NCBI RefSeq assembly: GCF_015354735.1
Contig: NZ_JACEFJ010000001.1
Coordinates: 744,001 to 808,000, forward strand
Length of the DNA stretch: 64,000 nt
Source of the DNA: Pararhodonellum marinum
GTDB taxonomy: Bacteria > Bacteroidota > Bacteroidia > Cytophagales > Cyclobacteriaceae
Direction of reading: 5' to 3'
Shown here: positions 24,501 through 34,733 of the stretch, in pieces
Layout: the number at the start of each line of letters is the position of its first letter
Numbering within the stretch: the stretch's first letter is position 1
Notes under the pieces: model-generated
Seen by the model: only the letters and a program-made list of their open reading frames with translations
Databases searched by the model: none
Told to the model about the DNA's origin: nothing
Translations under genes and position numbers: made by a program

Positions 24501-26445
24501 GTATTTTCTATCCATACTGATGGTTTTTCTTTTGTTTGGGGTTTTACCGGCAAATGCCCAAACGCAGGGTCAACAGCGGATGGAGCGGGCGGGGCAAGTA
24601 AGAACGCAGCAAGGGGAGGTAGATCCAGATGCAGAAGAAACCGGTGGTCGGCGCGGTCTTATTGATGATTCTACCCAGATGGTGTATGGACCGAACACGA
24701 CCCTTATTTTTAGGGAGAAACAACTTAGGTACAATAGGTTGGAAAAAAGTGAGTTGGATACCAGTTTGGTTGGGTTTCATAATTTTGAGCCCGTAGCGGA
24801 CTCTTGGTACAAGTATCAGGACTTGGGAAATATTGGAAGTGCGGCCAAGCCGGTTTTTTACGAAGTTCCTGAATTGGTCGGACGGAGTTCAGGTTTTCAT
24901 GTGTATGATTTACATTACAACTCTCCGGACAGTATGGTGTATTATGATACCAAGTCCCCTTTTACCAATTTGGAAAGTTTTTTTGGAGGAGGAAACAGGA
25001 ATATGCTCAATGTAAATTTTGCTAGAAATGTCACTCCAAATTGGAATGTGGGTTTGAATTTCAATACGATCAGAGCCAGAAAAGTATTGAACCCCAATGC
25101 AAGGGATGACAACATGGTGGAACAGACCTCCTATTCTTTTCATACCAATTACAGATCGGAAAATGGGAAGTATATTCTTTTGGCCAACTTTTCCCGGATG
25201 AGGCATTTTGTCAACGAACAGGGGGGAATTATCCCCCCTGAAGTGGATTCCACTTCCTTGTATTTTGCCTATGAAGATGCCAAAATGTGGCTGAGAAATT
25301 CCACGGTCAGTGATCTCCGGCAAGATTACCATGTCTTTCATCAATATGAAATCTTAAAAGGATGGCAGGTATATCATGTGTTTGACAAAAGAAAACAGGA
25401 AGTGACCTTTAAAGCGAATTTAAATTCGGGCGACTCCACTTATTTTAATTTTTTAGAACTTGAACGACTTCAAAATCAAGATACGACAACCAACTTCAAC
25501 AATTTTTCTGAATGGAGAAATGAAGTCGGCTTTAAAGGAGATTTTGGACCTGTTTTCTATAATGCCTTCGTAAAATTCAGGACAGGCAGAATGGCCAATC
25601 CATTTTTCGAAAGCAACAACAACTTTACTGAATTATCTATTGGGGGTGCACTTCGGGGTGAAATCAATGAAAACTGGTATTTTGAGGCGGATGGAGAATA
25701 CCTGATCCCTGATGGGTTCAGGGTCAAAGGCGCATTTCGTTCACCTTATTTGGATCTTACCTATACCAAAGCTTTGTACAAACCTACCCTGATGCAATTG
25801 CAATATAGCGGAAATCACTTCGACTGGAACAACGACTTTTCCAATATAGGGGTAGATCAGATCAAAGGGGTTTTAAAAGCAGATTTCAAAAATTTTAGAA
25901 TCAGGCCAAATCTCACCCTTAACAGAGTCAATAATTACGTTTTTTTCAATGAAGAATTTGTGGCGGATCAAATCAACCAGGATGCTTTTATGGTCATTCC
26001 TGCTGTGGAAGCCAACTTAAATTTTGGAAAAAAGTATTTTGTGCAGAGTGAAGTGATTTATACCTTGTTGTCAGGTGGAGCCTCGGATAAGTTCAGAATT
26101 CCTGAATGGTTAATCAATTCAAGGGTTTATTTTGAGGACAACATGTTCAATGACAATCTCTTTATCCAAATTGGATTTGAGGCACGGCACAGGAGTGACA
26201 ACTTTGCTGAAGCCTACCTGCCGATGACGCAGCAGTTTTATTTGCAGAACAACTTCAATGTATTTGCCTACACAGTCTTTGATGCATTCGTAAATGTGAG
26301 GATCAACCGAACACGTGTATTGTTCCGTTACAATCACTTAAATGCCAATCTCAATCAGGCAAGACCTGGCTATTTTGTCACGCCAGGTTTTACAGGCTTG
26401 CCGGGCATGTTGGATTTGGGTATTTCTTGGTATTTCTTTGATTAA
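24490..26445 (+). CDS. Putative porin (Porin_10 family)
   Basis: A 651-residue outer-membrane protein. After the signal peptide (MKIKYFLSILMVFLLFGVLP...ANAQ) comes a Gln/Arg-rich segment and then a long barrel with repeated two-residue periodic strands and a terminal LGISWYFFD. The sequence has the form of Bacteroidota putative porins (pfam14121), whose substrate is not established. The GTG start at 24490 gives the proper signal peptide and overlaps lpxK; miaE follows by three bases, so lpxK, the porin and miaE look like one operon. Confidence 0.82.
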   Translation: MKIKYFLSILMVFLLFGVLPANAQTQGQQRMERAGQVRTQQGEVDPDAEETGGRRGLIDDSTQMVYGPNTTLIFREKQLRYNRLEKSELDTSLVGFHNFEPVADSWYKYQDLGNIGSAAKPVFYEVPELVGRSSGFHVYDLHYNSPDSMVYYDTKSPFTNLESFFGGGNRNMLNVNFARNVTPNWNVGLNFNTIRARKVLNPNARDDNMVEQTSYSFHTNYRSENGKYILLANFSRMRHFVNEQGGIIPPEVDSTSLYFAYEDAKMWLRNSTVSDLRQDYHVFHQYEILKGWQVYHVFDKRKQEVTFKANLNSGDSTYFNFLELERLQNQDTTTNFNNFSEWRNEVGFKGDFGPVFYNAFVKFRTGRMANPFFESNNNFTELSIGGALRGEINENWYFEADGEYLIPDGFRVKGAFRSPYLDLTYTKALYKPTLMQLQYSGNHFDWNNDFSNIGVDQIKGVLKADFKNFRIRPNLTLNRVNNYVFFNEEFVADQINQDAFMVIPAVEANLNFGKKYFVQSEVIYTLLSGGASDKFRIPEWLINSRVYFEDNMFNDNLFIQIGFEARHRSDNFAEAYLPMTQQFYLQNNFNVFAYTVFDAFVNVRINRTRVLFRYNHLNANLNQARPGYFVTPGFTGLPGMLDLGISWYFFD

Positions 26446-26448
26446 ACC

Positions 26449-27060
26449 ATGGACTGGGAAACAAGTACAAAACAAAAAATGCTTCATTTGAAGCTTCCTA
26501 CGGATCCAAGATGGGTAGATGTAGCTGAAATGAATCTGGAGGATATTTTGGTAGACCACGCCTATTGTGAACAGAAGGCTGCTTCTTCCTGTATTTCACT
26601 AATTTTAAAGTATCCTGATCTTGATAAATTGGTAGACATGCTTACCCCCGTTGTGGCTGAAGAGTGGGCCCATTTTGAAAGGGTAATGGAAGAAATCCGA
26701 AAGAGAAGCTTTAAATTCGGTTGGCCTAGAAAAGATGAATATGTTGTCGCATTGCTCAGTTTTGTAAAAAAAGGGGGTAGCCGTATGCAACAGCTGAGTG
26801 AGCAACTCCTTATGAATGCCTTGATTGAAGCAAGGAGTTGCGAAAGGTTTAAATTACTGTCCAAAAACCTCAAGGATGCTTCGCTTCAAAAATTCTACTA
26901 CGAGTTGATGGTTTCTGAAGCAGGCCATTTTGTGAATTTTCTGGAATTGGCCAAATACTATTATGATCCCAAAAAGGTGGAAATCCGTTGGAAGGAATGG
27001 CTGGAACATGAATCCGAAGTGATGTTATCCCTGGCCTCCAGACCAGGCAGAATTCACTGA
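26449..27060 (+). CDS. miaE: tRNA-(ms2io6A)-hydroxylase
   Basis: A 203-residue di-iron protein of the MiaE family, which hydroxylates the isopentenyl group of 2-methylthio-isopentenyladenosine at position 37 of some tRNAs. Metal ligands are seen in LVDHAYCEQKAAS, EEWAHFERVMEE, EARSCERFK and SEAGHFVNF (Glu and Glu-x-x-His pairs). It matches mtaB, another tRNA-37 modification gene, only loosely in location (4 kb downstream). Three bases separate it from the porin. Confidence 0.9.
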   Translation: MDWETSTKQKMLHLKLPTDPRWVDVAEMNLEDILVDHAYCEQKAASSCISLILKYPDLDKLVDMLTPVVAEEWAHFERVMEEIRKRSFKFGWPRKDEYVVALLSFVKKGGSRMQQLSEQLLMNALIEARSCERFKLLSKNLKDASLQKFYYELMVSEAGHFVNFLELAKYYYDPKKVEIRWKEWLEHESEVMLSLASRPGRIH

Positions 27061-27204
27061 CACTTAATGGGCTCAATCGGCATCAGGGCTGCAAGCATAA
27101 TAGGTTAAAATTTGCATGAAAATGCTGAAATTCCGACAAAAAGTAATTATTATTAGCGAGGATTTTATGAAAAATCCTTTTTATTGTACAAATCTGAACA
27201 TTCT

Positions 27205-28449
27205 ATGAATCTGATCGAAAACATAAAAGAAGCCATCAGGTCGGTGAAAACCAATCTCCTGAGAACCATTCTCACGGGATTGATCATTGCTATAGGAATC
27301 ACTTCTTTGGTCGGTATGCTGACAGCAATAGACGGCATGAAAGCACAGATTCAAGAAAGTTTTTCAGGGCTTGGAGCCAATAATTTTGACATCAGATCAA
27401 AGGGATTTTCTGGTAGAAGGGTTACGCAACGTGGCGTATCAGAAAAAACCTACCCACCTTTTTCTTACCGGCAGGCACAGGAATTTAAGAAAGAATACAG
27501 TGAAAGGGGATTGTCAACAGTTTTCTCAAATTTTTCCGGTTCTGCTGAAGTAAAAAAAGGATCCAAAAAATCCAATCCAAATGTAAGAATTACAGGCGCT
27601 GATGATCAGTATTTTATGATAAAAGGTCAGAAGCTGGAGAAAGGCAGGAATTTTTCTGCTTTTGAAATACAATATGGAAACAATGTGTGTGTGATTGGCG
27701 ATGAAATCGTAAACATACTCTTTGAAAAAAATGAAGATCCTATCAATCAATATGTATCTTTTTACGGAGACCGATACAATGTAATCGGGGTATTGGAAAA
27801 GCAGGGTGGAGTAGGAGGAGATACAGGGGCTGACCGCACGATTATCATACCGGTTGAGAATGCCCGTCGGAAGGACAGAAATGGAACTTTTAGGTATACG
27901 ACCACTGTGTCAGTAAGTGATCCTGTCAAGATGGACTATGAAATGGGTCATGCCACAGGACTCATGCGTAAAATCAGGCAGGATCGGTTGGGAGAAGAGG
28001 ATTCCTTTGAAATCGTAAAAAGCCAATCGGTTGCGGAAAGTTTGGAAGAAGTGGCAGGTTACCTTAGGATCGGTGGGTTCGGGATAGGATTCATTACCTT
28101 GTTGGGGGCAGCCATAGGTCTTATGAATATCATGTTGGTTACTGTAACTGAGAGAACAAGAGAAATTGGCATACGGAAGGCACTGGGAGCAACTCCCTTG
28201 AGAATAAGACAGCAGTTTTTGATAGAAGCCATTGTAATCTGCATTCTTGGTGGAATTTTAGGTGTTTTTTTAGGAATTAGTATCGGGAATGTGGTCGCCA
28301 ATTTTGTAGGACCGGGAGGCTTCTTGGTTCCATGGCTCTGGATTTTCGTGGCTTTTGGGATTTGTGTCTTCGTAGGCTTGGTTTCCGGGTATTTCCCGGC
28401 CTACAAAGCCAGTAAGCTCGATCCCATTGAATCTTTGAGATATGAATAG
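27205..28449 (+). CDS. MacB-like ABC transporter permease (FtsX-type)
   Basis: About 414 residues: one N-terminal membrane helix ([20 protein letters not shown]), a large periplasmic MacB-PCD-type domain of some 230 residues, then three helices including [20 protein letters not shown] and [19 protein letters not shown]; the [14 protein letters not shown] motif is typical of FtsX. These proteins pair with a cytoplasmic ATPase, but none is adjacent, so its partner must be elsewhere. Start at 27205 ([11 protein letters not shown]) is preferred to a TTG seven codons upstream. Confidence 0.88.
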   Translation: MNLIENIKEAIRSVKTNLLRTILTGLIIAIGITSLVGMLTAIDGMKAQIQESFSGLGANNFDIRSKGFSGRRVTQRGVSEKTYPPFSYRQAQEFKKEYSERGLSTVFSNFSGSAEVKKGSKKSNPNVRITGADDQYFMIKGQKLEKGRNFSAFEIQYGNNVCVIGDEIVNILFEKNEDPINQYVSFYGDRYNVIGVLEKQGGVGGDTGADRTIIIPVENARRKDRNGTFRYTTTVSVSDPVKMDYEMGHATGLMRKIRQDRLGEEDSFEIVKSQSVAESLEEVAGYLRIGGFGIGFITLLGAAIGLMNIMLVTVTERTREIGIRKALGATPLRIRQQFLIEAIVICILGGILGVFLGISIGNVVANFVGPGGFLVPWLWIFVAFGICVFVGLVSGYFPAYKASKLDPIESLRYE

Positions 28450-28616
28450 ATGCCGATGGGATATTTTTTAAAAAAATCATAAAAGATATTTAACTTTTAT
28501 TAAAATTTAATTAATATTAACCTTCGGTTTCATCGATAAACCAGTCGTATCTATTGTATTAATCAATAATTTAAGTCAAATCCGTATTTGCTTCCACCCA
28601 ATAACCCCATCTACCA

Positions 28617-30305
28617 ATGAAAGACCATCAGTTTGATGCCATTGTAATAGGTTCCGGAATCAGTGGGGGCTGGGCCGCCAAGGAATTTTGTGAAAAAGGT
28701 TTAAAAACCTTGGTTTTGGAAAGAGGAAGACAAGTCACTCATGTCAAAGACTATCCCACTGCAAGAACCCCTCCCTGGGAATTGCCTCAAAGAGGAGCCC
28801 TTTCGTTGGAAATGAAAAAAGAAAATCCAGTGGCTTCCCGATGTTATGCCTTCAAGGAAGATGCAACCCATTTTTTTGTCAAGGACAAGGAGCATCCCTA
28901 CCTTCAGGAGAAGCCATTTGATTGGATAAGGGGCTATCAGGTAGGAGGTAAATCCCTTACTTGGGCCAGACAGGTTCAAAGATGGAGTAAGTATGATTTT
29001 GAAGGGCCTGGGAGAGATGGTTTTGCGGTCGATTGGCCTGTCCGATATGAGGACATTGCTCCCTGGTACAGCTATGTAGAGCGTTTTATAGGCGTCAGTG
29101 GCAACAAGGACGGGCTCGATACGCTTCCCGATGGAGAATTTTTGCCCCCTTGGGAAATGAATGCTGTAGAGAAAGTCATACAGGAAAGGATCATGGAGCA
29201 GTATGGAGACAGAAATGTGATCATCGGAAGATGTGCCCACCTAACCAAGCCAAGTGAGGTGCACTTAAAGCAAGGCAGAGGACAATGCATGGCGAGAAGT
29301 CTGTGTCAGCGAGGCTGTCCGTTTGGCGCTTATTTCAGTTCCAATGCGTCCACCTTACCAGTGGCCATGTCAACAGGAAACATGACCCTAAAAACGGATG
29401 CTGTGGTACATTCCATAATTTACGATGATGAAAAGGGAAAGGTCACAGGGGTTCGTGTCATTGACGCCAATACCAAGGAAGCCACTGAGTATTTTGCAAA
29501 AGTCATCTTTGTCAATGCCGCTGCCTTGAATACCAACCTCATTCTATTGAACTCCACATCCAAGCGATTTCCTGAGGGACTAGGAAATGATTCCGGTTTA
29601 TTGGGAAAATACATTGCCTTTCACAATTACAGAGGTACCATCAATGCAAGCATGGAAGGCTATGAAGACATGCATTATTATGGGAGAAGACCTACGGCCA
29701 TTATGATGCCTAATTTCAGAAATGTCAAAAGGCAGGAAATGAATTTCATGAGGGGATACATGAGCTTTTATACGGCAGCTAGACCCAATTGGGGTCATGC
29801 GTCCGATGTACCTTTCGGTGTTGATTTCAAGGAGGCCAATGCTGTACCGGGTGCTTGGCGGGTTTTCATGATGATGCAGGGGGAAACCATACCCAAAGTG
29901 CAAAATCATGTCAAATTAAGTAAAGATGAAAAGGACTCTTGGGAAATGCCACTTTTGTCAATCTCAGTGGATTATGATCAGAATGATGAATTGATGCTGA
30001 AAGATTTCTGGGAACAGGGTGCTGAAATGCTGGAAAATGCGGGGTGCAAAGACATTCGAATCCAGGACAGCAAACAAGCACCTGGCTTGGACATCCATGA
30101 AATGGGCGGAGTAAGAATGGGGCGAGACCCTAAAACTTCCCTACTCAATAAATGGAATCAGATGCACTTTGCTCCCAATGTTTTTGTCACTGATGGGGCT
30201 TGCATGACTTCCACCGGTGTACAAAACCCTTCACTAACTTTTATGGCTTTTACTGCAAGAGCGGTGGATTATGCGGTCAAGGAAATGAAAAAGGGCAATT
30301 TATAA
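28617..30305 (+). CDS. GMC family oxidoreductase
   Basis: A 562-residue flavoprotein. The FAD-binding start is AIVIGSGISGGWAAKEFCEKG, with GGKSLTWARQ further in and the GMC_oxred_C ending TDGACMTSTGVQNPSLTFMAFTARAVDYA. The Cys-rich SLCQRGCPFG segment is typical of the Bacteroidota group that oxidises sugars or sugar alcohols. Many relatives lie beside a small gluconate-2-dehydrogenase-subunit-3 gene, absent here. The substrate is unknown. Confidence 0.87.
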   Translation: MKDHQFDAIVIGSGISGGWAAKEFCEKGLKTLVLERGRQVTHVKDYPTARTPPWELPQRGALSLEMKKENPVASRCYAFKEDATHFFVKDKEHPYLQEKPFDWIRGYQVGGKSLTWARQVQRWSKYDFEGPGRDGFAVDWPVRYEDIAPWYSYVERFIGVSGNKDGLDTLPDGEFLPPWEMNAVEKVIQERIMEQYGDRNVIIGRCAHLTKPSEVHLKQGRGQCMARSLCQRGCPFGAYFSSNASTLPVAMSTGNMTLKTDAVVHSIIYDDEKGKVTGVRVIDANTKEATEYFAKVIFVNAAALNTNLILLNSTSKRFPEGLGNDSGLLGKYIAFHNYRGTINASMEGYEDMHYYGRRPTAIMMPNFRNVKRQEMNFMRGYMSFYTAARPNWGHASDVPFGVDFKEANAVPGAWRVFMMMQGETIPKVQNHVKLSKDEKDSWEMPLLSISVDYDQNDELMLKDFWEQGAEMLENAGCKDIRIQDSKQAPGLDIHEMGGVRMGRDPKTSLLNKWNQMHFAPNVFVTDGACMTSTGVQNPSLTFMAFTARAVDYAVKEMKKGNL

Positions 30306-30659
30306 TTAAACAACATCAGTTTTGAGAGGGTCTGCTCCATATTCATTGTCTCCTTTTTGACCTTCTTTGACAGCAAGCCAAATAAAGCCAATGAAATTAA
30401 TCGGAGGTGGGATAAGAAGAAAAAAGACATATTTCCAATCCATGCCTATGTCGTGTAGACGTTTGACAGCCTGAATCAAAAGCAAAATAATAGTTGTGAT
30501 TAAAATAATACCAAAAATCACAAATGGCACCCAAGACTCATTTTCGAATGATTCGTACATTTTCATCAGGCTGAGCAGATTGATAAAATAAAAAACAATA
30601 AAATACACAAGGTACTTCCTTCGAGAAATACGGCTGGTAGGATCAAAAATATTTTTCAT
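30306..30659 (-). CDS. DUF805 membrane protein
   Basis: A 117-residue inner-membrane protein with three to four hydrophobic segments (KYLVYFIVFYFINLL, FVIFGIILITTIILLLI, YVFFLLIPPPINFIGFIWL). It contains SRISRRKYLVYFI near the start, the usual DUF805 beginning. Function not known. Its stop codon directly abuts that of the convergent GMC gene. Confidence 0.82.
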   Translation of the reverse strand: MKNIFDPTSRISRRKYLVYFIVFYFINLLSLMKMYESFENESWVPFVIFGIILITTIILLLIQAVKRLHDIGMDWKYVFFLLIPPPINFIGFIWLAVKEGQKGDNEYGADPLKTDVV

Positions 30660-31017
30660 TTTTAGTTGAGTGGTTTAGTTAAATAATCGTTTGAACCATT
30701 TTTTGTTTCCTTAAGGTAAGGAAAATAGGTGAAATTATGAAACCAATACGATTAAAAAATATTATATCAGTTATTGAAAAAGTGATAAAAAGAGAGAATT
30801 TGATTTTATTATTCCAAAACTAAATAATTCTGCTTTTCACCAATAAGGGGTACATCATCATTAAATACAACAATAAATCTGTCCGCAACCAAACTTTCTT
30901 TGATTTGGAACGCTGAAGTTGGCTTTGAGATAACAGACTTTTCGAGACCATGTAAACTCAACATCCATTGGCTTAAAGCGGATAATATTCCTAATAACTA
31001 TCTGTTGATTCACCTAT
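30660..31017. other. Intergenic region between DUF805 and mtaB genes
   Basis: AT-rich, with one short coding-like frame on the minus strand (30809-30964, listed separately). No terminator or promoter with both boxes was found. Confidence 0.4.
30809..30964 (-). CDS. Possible small ORF or gene remnant (51 codons)
   Basis: From ATG at 30964 the frame reads MLSLHGLEKSVISKPTSAFQ and on, through ESLVADRFIVVFND, to TAA at 30809. The composition looks like the C-terminal end of a secreted protein with a final beta strand, and the frame extends a further dozen sense codons upstream of the ATG before a TAG. It could be a decayed fragment of a larger gene. I do not recognise a family. Confidence 0.25.
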   Translation of the reverse strand: MLSLHGLEKSVISKPTSAFQIKESLVADRFIVVFNDDVPLIGEKQNYLVLE

Positions 31018-32337
31018 TTAATGCTGCTCATATTGCAGTTCCGGCTCCCTGACTTCCACGGTGCCATGATCATTGATCTCAGAAAGGGTTACCTTTTTTA
31101 CTTCATTGATTAATAGAGGGTCATACTTTGCAGCAACGCGGATGTAATTTTCCGTAAAACCGTGCATTTTTCCATCCACCACATCTTCTTCAAAAAGCAC
31201 CTTATAGGTTAGTCCGAGATTTTCTTCGTAAAAATTTCTTCTTTTTTTCTCAGAAAGAATCCGCAACATTTTAGACCGCTCGTTCCGAACCTTAATTGGG
31301 ATAACCTCCTCCATTTCAGCCGCTCTGGTATTGGCTCTTTCTGAATAGGAAAATACATGAAGGTAAGAGACAGGCAGTTCGTTTAAAAACTGATAGGTTT
31401 CCTGAAAAAGTGCGTCGGTTTCTCCGGGAAATCCTACGATTACATCCACTCCTATACAACAATGCGGCATCAGGGCTTTGATTTTGCTTACCCGATCGAC
31501 ATATAGTTCTCTAAGATACCTTCTTCCCATAGCCCTTAAAATGGCGTTGCTACCGGATTGTAGAGGGATATGGAAGTGGGGCACAAATCTTTTTGACTTT
31601 GAAACAAAGGTGATGATCTCATTGGTGAGCAAGTTGGGTTCTATCGAAGAAATTCTGAATCTGTCTATCCCTTCCACCTGATCTAAAGCCTGGACCAAAT
31701 TTGCAAAGGACTCTTTTCTTCTTCCATCCTGAATCCCAAAATCCCCAATGTTCACCCCGGTAAGGACAATTTCTTTGACTTCGGTGTGGGCGATTTCATT
31801 GGCAGCGGCTACAATTTGACTGATGCTGTCACTTCTACTTTTTCCTCTGGCTAAAGGAATGGTACAAAAAGCGCAGCCATAATTGCATCCATCCTGTACC
31901 TTTAAAAAGGTTCTGGTTCTGTCGTGGATGGAAAAGGCATGGTTAAACTGGACCGCCTCTTTGATCTCGGAGGCCAACACCTTAGTTTCCTGTTCTTTGG
32001 CAAAACCATCCAACAATTCTATGATTCTGAATTTTTCTGCAGCACCCAATACGGCATCCACCCCTTCAATCTCAGCAATTTCTTTGGGTTTGAGTTGGGC
32101 ATAACAACCAATGATGGTGATATAAGCGTTGGGGGAAATTTTTTTGGCTTCTTTTACAATTTTTTTACATTTTTTATCAGCATTTTCTGTAACGGAACAG
32201 GTATTGATAATGAATATGTCAGGGGTTTGATCAAAATCAACTTTTTGATACCCTTTTTGCTCAAACATCCTACTGATGGTGGAGGTTTCTGAGAAGTTGA
32301 GCTTGCAGCCCAAGGTATAAAATGCTACTTTTTTCAA
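31018..32337 (-). CDS. mtaB: tRNA N6-threonylcarbamoyladenosine(37) C2-methylthiotransferase
   Basis: A 439-residue radical-SAM methylthiotransferase that converts t6A37 to ms2t6A37 in tRNA. N-terminal UPF0004 domain with three Fe-S cysteines (LGCKLN, NTCSVT, IGCYAQ), radical-SAM core with CNYGCAFC, and a C-terminal TRAM-like domain (YKVLFEEDVVDGKMHGFTENY). The motif LGCKLNFSE, rather than the MiaB form, supports MtaB. Stands alone, divergent from glutamine synthetase. Confidence 0.94.
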   Translation of the reverse strand: MKKVAFYTLGCKLNFSETSTISRMFEQKGYQKVDFDQTPDIFIINTCSVTENADKKCKKIVKEAKKISPNAYITIIGCYAQLKPKEIAEIEGVDAVLGAAEKFRIIELLDGFAKEQETKVLASEIKEAVQFNHAFSIHDRTRTFLKVQDGCNYGCAFCTIPLARGKSRSDSISQIVAAANEIAHTEVKEIVLTGVNIGDFGIQDGRRKESFANLVQALDQVEGIDRFRISSIEPNLLTNEIITFVSKSKRFVPHFHIPLQSGSNAILRAMGRRYLRELYVDRVSKIKALMPHCCIGVDVIVGFPGETDALFQETYQFLNELPVSYLHVFSYSERANTRAAEMEEVIPIKVRNERSKMLRILSEKKRRNFYEENLGLTYKVLFEEDVVDGKMHGFTENYIRVAAKYDPLLINEVKKVTLSEINDHGTVEVREPELQYEQH

Positions 32338-32531
32338 AATGATGTCGGATAATGAACCGCAAAGTTACAGCTAAATCTCAAAGTTTTCAATTTTCGGTAA
32401 ATCTCAGGTGTTTTTCAAAAAAAAAATCGCCTTTTATCCGTAATTGCGGTTGAATTTTTTGAAAAAACTGTAAATATTCACCAAAGTGGCTCCAAAAAAC
32501 ACCATTTTTCTTTTTATTAATGATTAATTTC

Positions 32532-32539
32532 TATTTTTG
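32532..32539 (+). promoter_or_regulatory. -10-like box upstream of GSIII
   Basis: TATTTTTG fits TAnnTTTG about 30 bases before the GSIII ATG. No clear TTG at the usual distance, so promoter activity is only suggested. Confidence 0.4.
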
Positions 32540-32570
32540 TAATCAAATTTTAAACCACTAAGATCAAAAA

Positions 32571-34733
32571 ATGGCAACATTAAGACACAATGCACTCATG
32601 ATGGTGCAATCCAGGGAAAGAATTCGCGTGGAATCACCTTCTTTAAGAATTTCAGATTACTTCGAATCCAATGTTTTTGGAAGTAAAGAAATGAAGGCCT
32701 CTTTGTCACCCGCTGTTTACAAAAAAGTCAGCAGCGCTATTCAAAAAGGTGAAAAGATCGATAGTACCACCGCTGATGAAGTAGCCTCCGCGGTTAAATC
32801 CTGGGCACTTGGAAAGGGTGTGACCCACTACACCCACTGGTTTCAGCCCCTCACTGGAGCAACTGCCGAAAAGCATGACACTTTTTTTGATGCCCAAAGT
32901 GGGATAGAGAAATTCAAAGGTACTGCCTTGGTGCAACAGGAGCCTGATGCCTCCTCATTTCCAAGTGGGGGCATTAGAACCACTTTTGAGGCGCGCGGAT
33001 ATACTGCGTGGGATCCAAGTTCGCCCATCTTTATTTTTGATAAAACTTTATGTATTCCTACGATTTTTGTTTCCTATACCGGAGAAGCATTGGACTACAA
33101 AGCGCCTTTGATGAAATCTGTAGAAGCAGTCAACAACGCTGCTGTGGCTGTCTGCCAACTGTTTGACAGAAATGTAAAAAAAGTGACCCCATCTTTGGGT
33201 GTTGAACAGGAATATTTCGTGATTGACCGTGCTCTGTATGCCACTAGACCTGACTTGGTCATGGCGGGCAGAAGTGTGTATGGCCACAATCCAGCAAGAG
33301 GTCAGCAGTTAGATGACCATTACTTTGGTTCCATACCTACCCGAGTAAGGGATTTCATGAAAGACTTTGAAATCGAAGCCTTGAAATTGGGCATTCCTGT
33401 TTCCACTAGACACAATGAGGTGGCTCCAGGGCAATTTGAAGTGGCTCCATTGTTTGAGGAAATCAATAAAGCTACAGACCACAATCAGCTCCTGATGGAT
33501 CTGATGGATAAAATAGGGGAGAAGCATAATTTAAAGGTGCTTTTCCATGAAAAACCATTCGCTGGTTTGAATGGTAGCGGCAAGCACAACAACTGGTCTT
33601 TGATTACTGATACTGGCGTTAACCTCTTTCAGCCCAGCAACTCTGCGAGAGAAAATCTACAGTTCCTCTGTTTCTTGGTGGCTACCATCAAAGCAGTATA
33701 TGATCACGCTGATTTGCTGAGAGCCAGTATTGCTTCTGCAGGCAATGACTTCAGGCTTGGTGCCAACGAAGCCCCTCCGGCCATTATTTCTGTTTTCTTA
33801 GGTTCAACCTTGACTTCTGTTCTTGATGAACTGGAGAAGAATGGGAATCTGAAAATTGAGAAAGGAGATAACATGTACATGAAACTGGGGATAAGTAAGA
33901 TTCCTGAAATCATCCTTGATAATACGGACAGGAACAGGACATCTCCTTTTGCATTTACAGGGAATAAGTTTGAATTCAGAGCCGTTGGATCCAGCGCCAA
34001 TGTAGCTGGACCTATGACGGTATTGAATGTCATAGTTGCTGAAGTTCTGAAGGACCTGCTCAAGGAGGTAGAAAAAGAAATGACAGCAGGTAAAGAGAAG
34101 AAAATCGCCATCGTAAATGTGCTGAGAAAATACATCAAGGATTCTAAAAAAGTCAGGTTTGAAGGAGATGGATATTCAGAGGCTTGGGAAAAGGAAGCGG
34201 AAAAAAGAGGCTTGGCCAACTTAAAAAGAACCCCTTTTGCCTTGGATATCCTTCGTGACAAGAAAGTGGCAGAATTGTTCCAAAAGCACAAGGTTTTGAC
34301 TGATGTGGAGCTGCATGCCAGGCATGAAATTCTTTTAGAGAATTATATCATGAAAGTTCAGATCGAATCCAGGGTGATGGGCGACCTTGCTTTGAATCAT
34401 ATCATTCCAACTGCCATAACCTACCAAAACAAGTTGATTGATAATGCCAATGGCTTAAAAGGGCTTGGGCTGGACAATTCGGCGGCCATCACTACGATTA
34501 AGGAAATAAGTACCCACATTGAGTCACTCAAAACCAATATCGGTAAAATGATTGACGCAAGAAGAAGCCTGAATAAAGTGGAAGACATCACCAAAAGGGC
34601 CAAAGGCTATAGTTCAGATGTCAAAGAAGCCTATTTTGATCAAATCAGGTATGCTGTGGACAAATTGGAGCTCTTGGTCGATGATGAATACTGGCCATTG
34701 GTAAAATACAGGGAAATGTTGTTTCTCAAGTAA
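32571..34733 (+). CDS. glnN: Glutamine synthetase type III
   Basis: A 720-residue glutamine synthetase of the GSIII (GlnN) family, which assimilates ammonium onto glutamate with ATP. Conserved elements include the N-terminal TRHNEVAPGQFEVAP with metal-binding Glu, PFAGLNGSGKHNNWSL, RLGANEAPPAI, and FRAVGSSANVAGPM near the C-terminal half. Size fits the long GSIII form typical of Bacteroidota, often replacing GSI. Nitrogen released by the hut pathway in the same window would be assimilated by such an enzyme, but no regulatory link is seen. Confidence 0.94.
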   Translation: MATLRHNALMMVQSRERIRVESPSLRISDYFESNVFGSKEMKASLSPAVYKKVSSAIQKGEKIDSTTADEVASAVKSWALGKGVTHYTHWFQPLTGATAEKHDTFFDAQSGIEKFKGTALVQQEPDASSFPSGGIRTTFEARGYTAWDPSSPIFIFDKTLCIPTIFVSYTGEALDYKAPLMKSVEAVNNAAVAVCQLFDRNVKKVTPSLGVEQEYFVIDRALYATRPDLVMAGRSVYGHNPARGQQLDDHYFGSIPTRVRDFMKDFEIEALKLGIPVSTRHNEVAPGQFEVAPLFEEINKATDHNQLLMDLMDKIGEKHNLKVLFHEKPFAGLNGSGKHNNWSLITDTGVNLFQPSNSARENLQFLCFLVATIKAVYDHADLLRASIASAGNDFRLGANEAPPAIISVFLGSTLTSVLDELEKNGNLKIEKGDNMYMKLGISKIPEIILDNTDRNRTSPFAFTGNKFEFRAVGSSANVAGPMTVLNVIVAEVLKDLLKEVEKEMTAGKEKKIAIVNVLRKYIKDSKKVRFEGDGYSEAWEKEAEKRGLANLKRTPFALDILRDKKVAELFQKHKVLTDVELHARHEILLENYIMKVQIESRVMGDLALNHIIPTAITYQNKLIDNANGLKGLGLDNSAAITTIKEISTHIESLKTNIGKMIDARRSLNKVEDITKRAKGYSSDVKEAYFDQIRYAVDKLELLVDDEYWPLVKYREMLFLK

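Noticed and set aside
33704-34291. Minus-strand frame of 195 codons opposite GSIII
   Set aside because: Antisense shadow; Ser/Leu/Phe-rich composition produced by the GSIII codons.
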